From assembly GCF_934371575.1 (NCBI RefSeq), contig NZ_CAKRNY010000011.1, forward strand, positions 1 through 64,000: a stretch of DNA of 64,000 bases, read 5' to 3'. The notes beneath the pieces were generated by a model that saw only the letters and a program-made list of their open reading frames with translations, searched no databases and was not told the origin of the DNA. The position numbers and the translations under genes are program-made. Shown here piece by piece: positions 62,458 to 64,000 of the stretch; the first letter of the stretch is position 1; each line of letters opens with the position of its first letter. The DNA comes from an uncultured Blautia sp. GTDB taxonomy: Bacteria > Bacillota > Clostridia > Lachnospirales > Lachnospiraceae.

Positions 62458-63669
62458 TTACAGACTTGCGCGAATCACCTTCGGTCTGCATCCTGCAGTC
62501 TCAAGAGCCTTCACGATCTGATTCTTATGGTCTGTACCAAATGCCTCCAAAGTAATTTTCAGTTCCACAGCTGCATTACGGTTGGTGCTTACAAACTGAT
62601 TATGCTCCAGCTTGATAACATTTCCCTGATTTTCAGCAATAATAGAAGCCACACGTACCAGCTCGCCCGGCTTATCCGGAATGAGTACAGATACTGTGAA
62701 AATTCTGTCACGCTGAATCAGACCATGCTGTACAACGGAAGACATTGTGATAACATCCATATTTCCACCGCTTAAAATAGAAACAACCTTCTTGTTCTTG
62801 AAATCAAGATGACGAAGTGCTGCAACTGTCAGCAGTCCGGAATTTTCAACGATCATCTTATGATTCTCAACCATATCAAGGAATGCAACGATCAGCTCAT
62901 CGTCCTCAATGGTAATAATTCCATCCAGATTTTCCTGGATATATGGGAAAATTTTGGATCCTGGAGTCTGAACTGCAGTACCGTCTGCAATGGTATTGAC
63001 ATGTGGAAGTGTAACCACCTCACCCTTCTCAAGGGAAGCCTTCATACAGGCCGCTCCGGCAGGCTCAACACCGATCACTTTAATATGAGGATTAAGCAGC
63101 TTGGCAAGTGTGGAAACACCTGTTGCAAGTCCGCCTCCGCCAATTGGTACAAGAATATAATCTACAAGAGGAAGCTCCTGAACAATCTCCATTGCGATCG
63201 TACCCTGACCTGTAGCAACTGCAGGATCATCAAAAGGATGAATAAAGGTATATCCCTTCTCTTCTGCAAGCTGCAGTGCATATGCACATGCCTCGTCATA
63301 AACATCACCGTGAAGAATCACCTCTGCACCGTAGCTTTTGGTGCGCTCCACCTTAATAAGCGGTGTAGTGGTAGGCATTACGATCACAGCCTTCACCCCA
63401 AATTTATGTGCCGCATAGGCAACACCCTGTGCATGGTTTCCGGCAGAGGCAGTGATCAGTCCCTTGCCTCTCTCCTCATCGGAAAGAGTGCTGATCTTGT
63501 AATACGCTCCACGAACCTTATATGCACCGGTTCTCTGCATATTCTCCGGTTTGAAATAAACCTTGTTTCCGGTGAGATCAGAGAAATAACTGCTCTTCAC
63601 CAGCTTGGTCTCCTGGGTTACCTGCTTAACTATTTCTGCCGCTTCTTCAAAACTCTCTAATGTAAGCAT
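62458..63669 (-). CDS. ilvA: Threonine ammonia-lyase (IlvA/TdcB) with ACT domain
   Basis: A 403-residue PLP enzyme that deaminates threonine to 2-oxobutyrate, the first step toward isoleucine. The PLP lysine is in TGAYKVRGAY. Further motifs are SAGNHAQGVAYAA and PIGGGGLATG. A single C-terminal ACT domain (about 325-400) indicates amino-acid regulation. ATG 63669 has AGGAGG 8 nt upstream. It starts 34 nt after ftsY. Confidence 0.95.
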   Translation of the reverse strand: MLTLESFEEAAEIVKQVTQETKLVKSSYFSDLTGNKVYFKPENMQRTGAYKVRGAYYKISTLSDEERGKGLITASAGNHAQGVAYAAHKFGVKAVIVMPTTTPLIKVERTKSYGAEVILHGDVYDEACAYALQLAEEKGYTFIHPFDDPAVATGQGTIAMEIVQELPLVDYILVPIGGGGLATGVSTLAKLLNPHIKVIGVEPAGAACMKASLEKGEVVTLPHVNTIADGTAVQTPGSKIFPYIQENLDGIITIEDDELIVAFLDMVENHKMIVENSGLLTVAALRHLDFKNKKVVSILSGGNMDVITMSSVVQHGLIQRDRIFTVSVLIPDKPGELVRVASIIAENQGNVIKLEHNQFVSTNRNAAVELKITLEAFGTDHKNQIVKALETAGCRPKVIRASL

Positions 63670-63703
63670 TTTATTTTCCTCCTGTACCTTATGCTTCGTA
63701 AGC

Positions 63704-64000
63704 TTAGTTTTCGTCCGGATGGATGTCAAACAGCGCATCTACGAAGGAATTCGCATCAAACTTCTGTAAATCATCAATACTCTCGCCAACACCGATATAT
63801 TTCACCGGAATATCAAGCTCAGACTGGATTGCAACTGCAATACCACCCTTTGCCGTACCATCCAGCTTGGTAAGAATAATACCGGTTACATTTGCAACCT
63901 CTGCGAACTGTCTGGCCTGTACAAGTGCATTCTGACCTGTAGTTCCATCCAGAACTACCAGTGTCTCCAGATATGCCTCCGGATACTCTTTCTCAAGGAT
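63704..64000 (-). CDS. ftsY: SRP receptor FtsY, C-terminal part
   Basis: 98 codons and a TAA stop. The 5' part lies beyond the window. It has [26 protein letters not shown] and the closing [13 protein letters not shown]. FtsY docks the Ffh-ribosome complex at the membrane. It is usually next to ylxM-ffh; here ilvA, trpS and the toxin-antitoxin locus lie between. Confidence 0.95.
   Translation of the reverse strand: MLEKEYPEAYLETLVVLDGTTGQNALVQARQFAEVANVTGIILTKLDGTAKGGIAVAIQSELDIPVKYIGVGESIDDLQKFDANSFVDALFDIHPDEN

Noticed and set aside
1..64000. CRISPR arrays, prophage, integrase or complete IS elements
   Set aside because: No regularly spaced direct repeats and no transposase, integrase or phage structural gene was found on either strand.

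Overview
The window is ordinary chromosomal sequence from a low-to-mid GC Gram-positive anaerobe of the class Clostridia. It is most likely a member of the Lachnospiraceae (Blautia/Dorea-like); the genus is an inference. The evidence is the gene content and order: yicC-remA-gmk-rpoZ-rimO-pgsA-cinA, ylxM-ffh-rpsP-khpA-rimM-trmD-queA, a biotin-dependent Na+-pumping decarboxylase cluster, a tyrosine T-box, strong AGGAGG-type ribosome binding sites and near-consensus sigma-A promoters. There is no rRNA, tRNA, CRISPR array, prophage or complete insertion sequence.

Layout. 1-2629 (minus): ispH (cut by the window edge), cmk and a BaiN/HI0933-type flavoprotein. 2749-8007 (minus): one operon with two different biotin-dependent carboxyltransferases, a biotin carrier and two membrane subunits. 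8180-16608 (minus): two D-Ala-D-Ala carboxypeptidases flanking scpA/scpB, a phospholipase C-like gene, a phosphoesterase, a molybdopterin-binding protein and an ABC exporter. 16687-20006 (minus): a candidate structured ncRNA, a secreted protein behind an SD-masking hairpin, and a two-component system. 20181-28090 (minus): a tandem PII-like protein, a tandem DUF1538 membrane protein, mnmA with a cysteine desulfurase, a serine hydrolase, cardiolipin synthase and rpsU. 28296-32710 (minus): alaS and T-box-controlled tyrS. 32786-35741: a cell-wall hydrolase (minus), a very Cys/Gly-rich small protein (plus) and three unrecognised small genes. 35751-41251 (minus): the cinA-to-yicC housekeeping operon. 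41477-44851 (plus): rqcH and an ABC-F ATPase. 44934-48218 (minus): an Fn3-type secreted protein and a divergent EF-G paralogue. 48429-52414 (plus): tyrA, aroA, then a D-2-hydroxyacid dehydrogenase behind a 182-bp foldback element. 52440-56022: nfo (minus), an SNF-family transporter and a CapA protein (plus). 56146-60805 (minus): queA-trmD-rimM-khpA-rpsP-ffh-ylxM. 60885-61190: an Fst-like type I toxin-antitoxin locus. 61232-64000 (minus): trpS, ilvA and the 3' end of ftsY.

How it fits together. Most of the window is translation, RNA modification and envelope housekeeping. The accessory signals lie in the gaps. The strongest is at 60.9-61.2 kb: a 29-residue membrane peptide with a masked SD, a convergent antisense promoter, a shared bidirectional terminator and two direct repeats that place antisense complementarity over the toxin start codon. 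This is the full Fst/RNAI-RNAII layout, inserted between ffh/ylxM and trpS. Other points of interest are the closed ~250-nt RNA at 16.7-17.0 kb, the mixed decarboxylase/transcarboxylase operon, the PII-DUF1538 pair and the Cys/Gly-rich protein.
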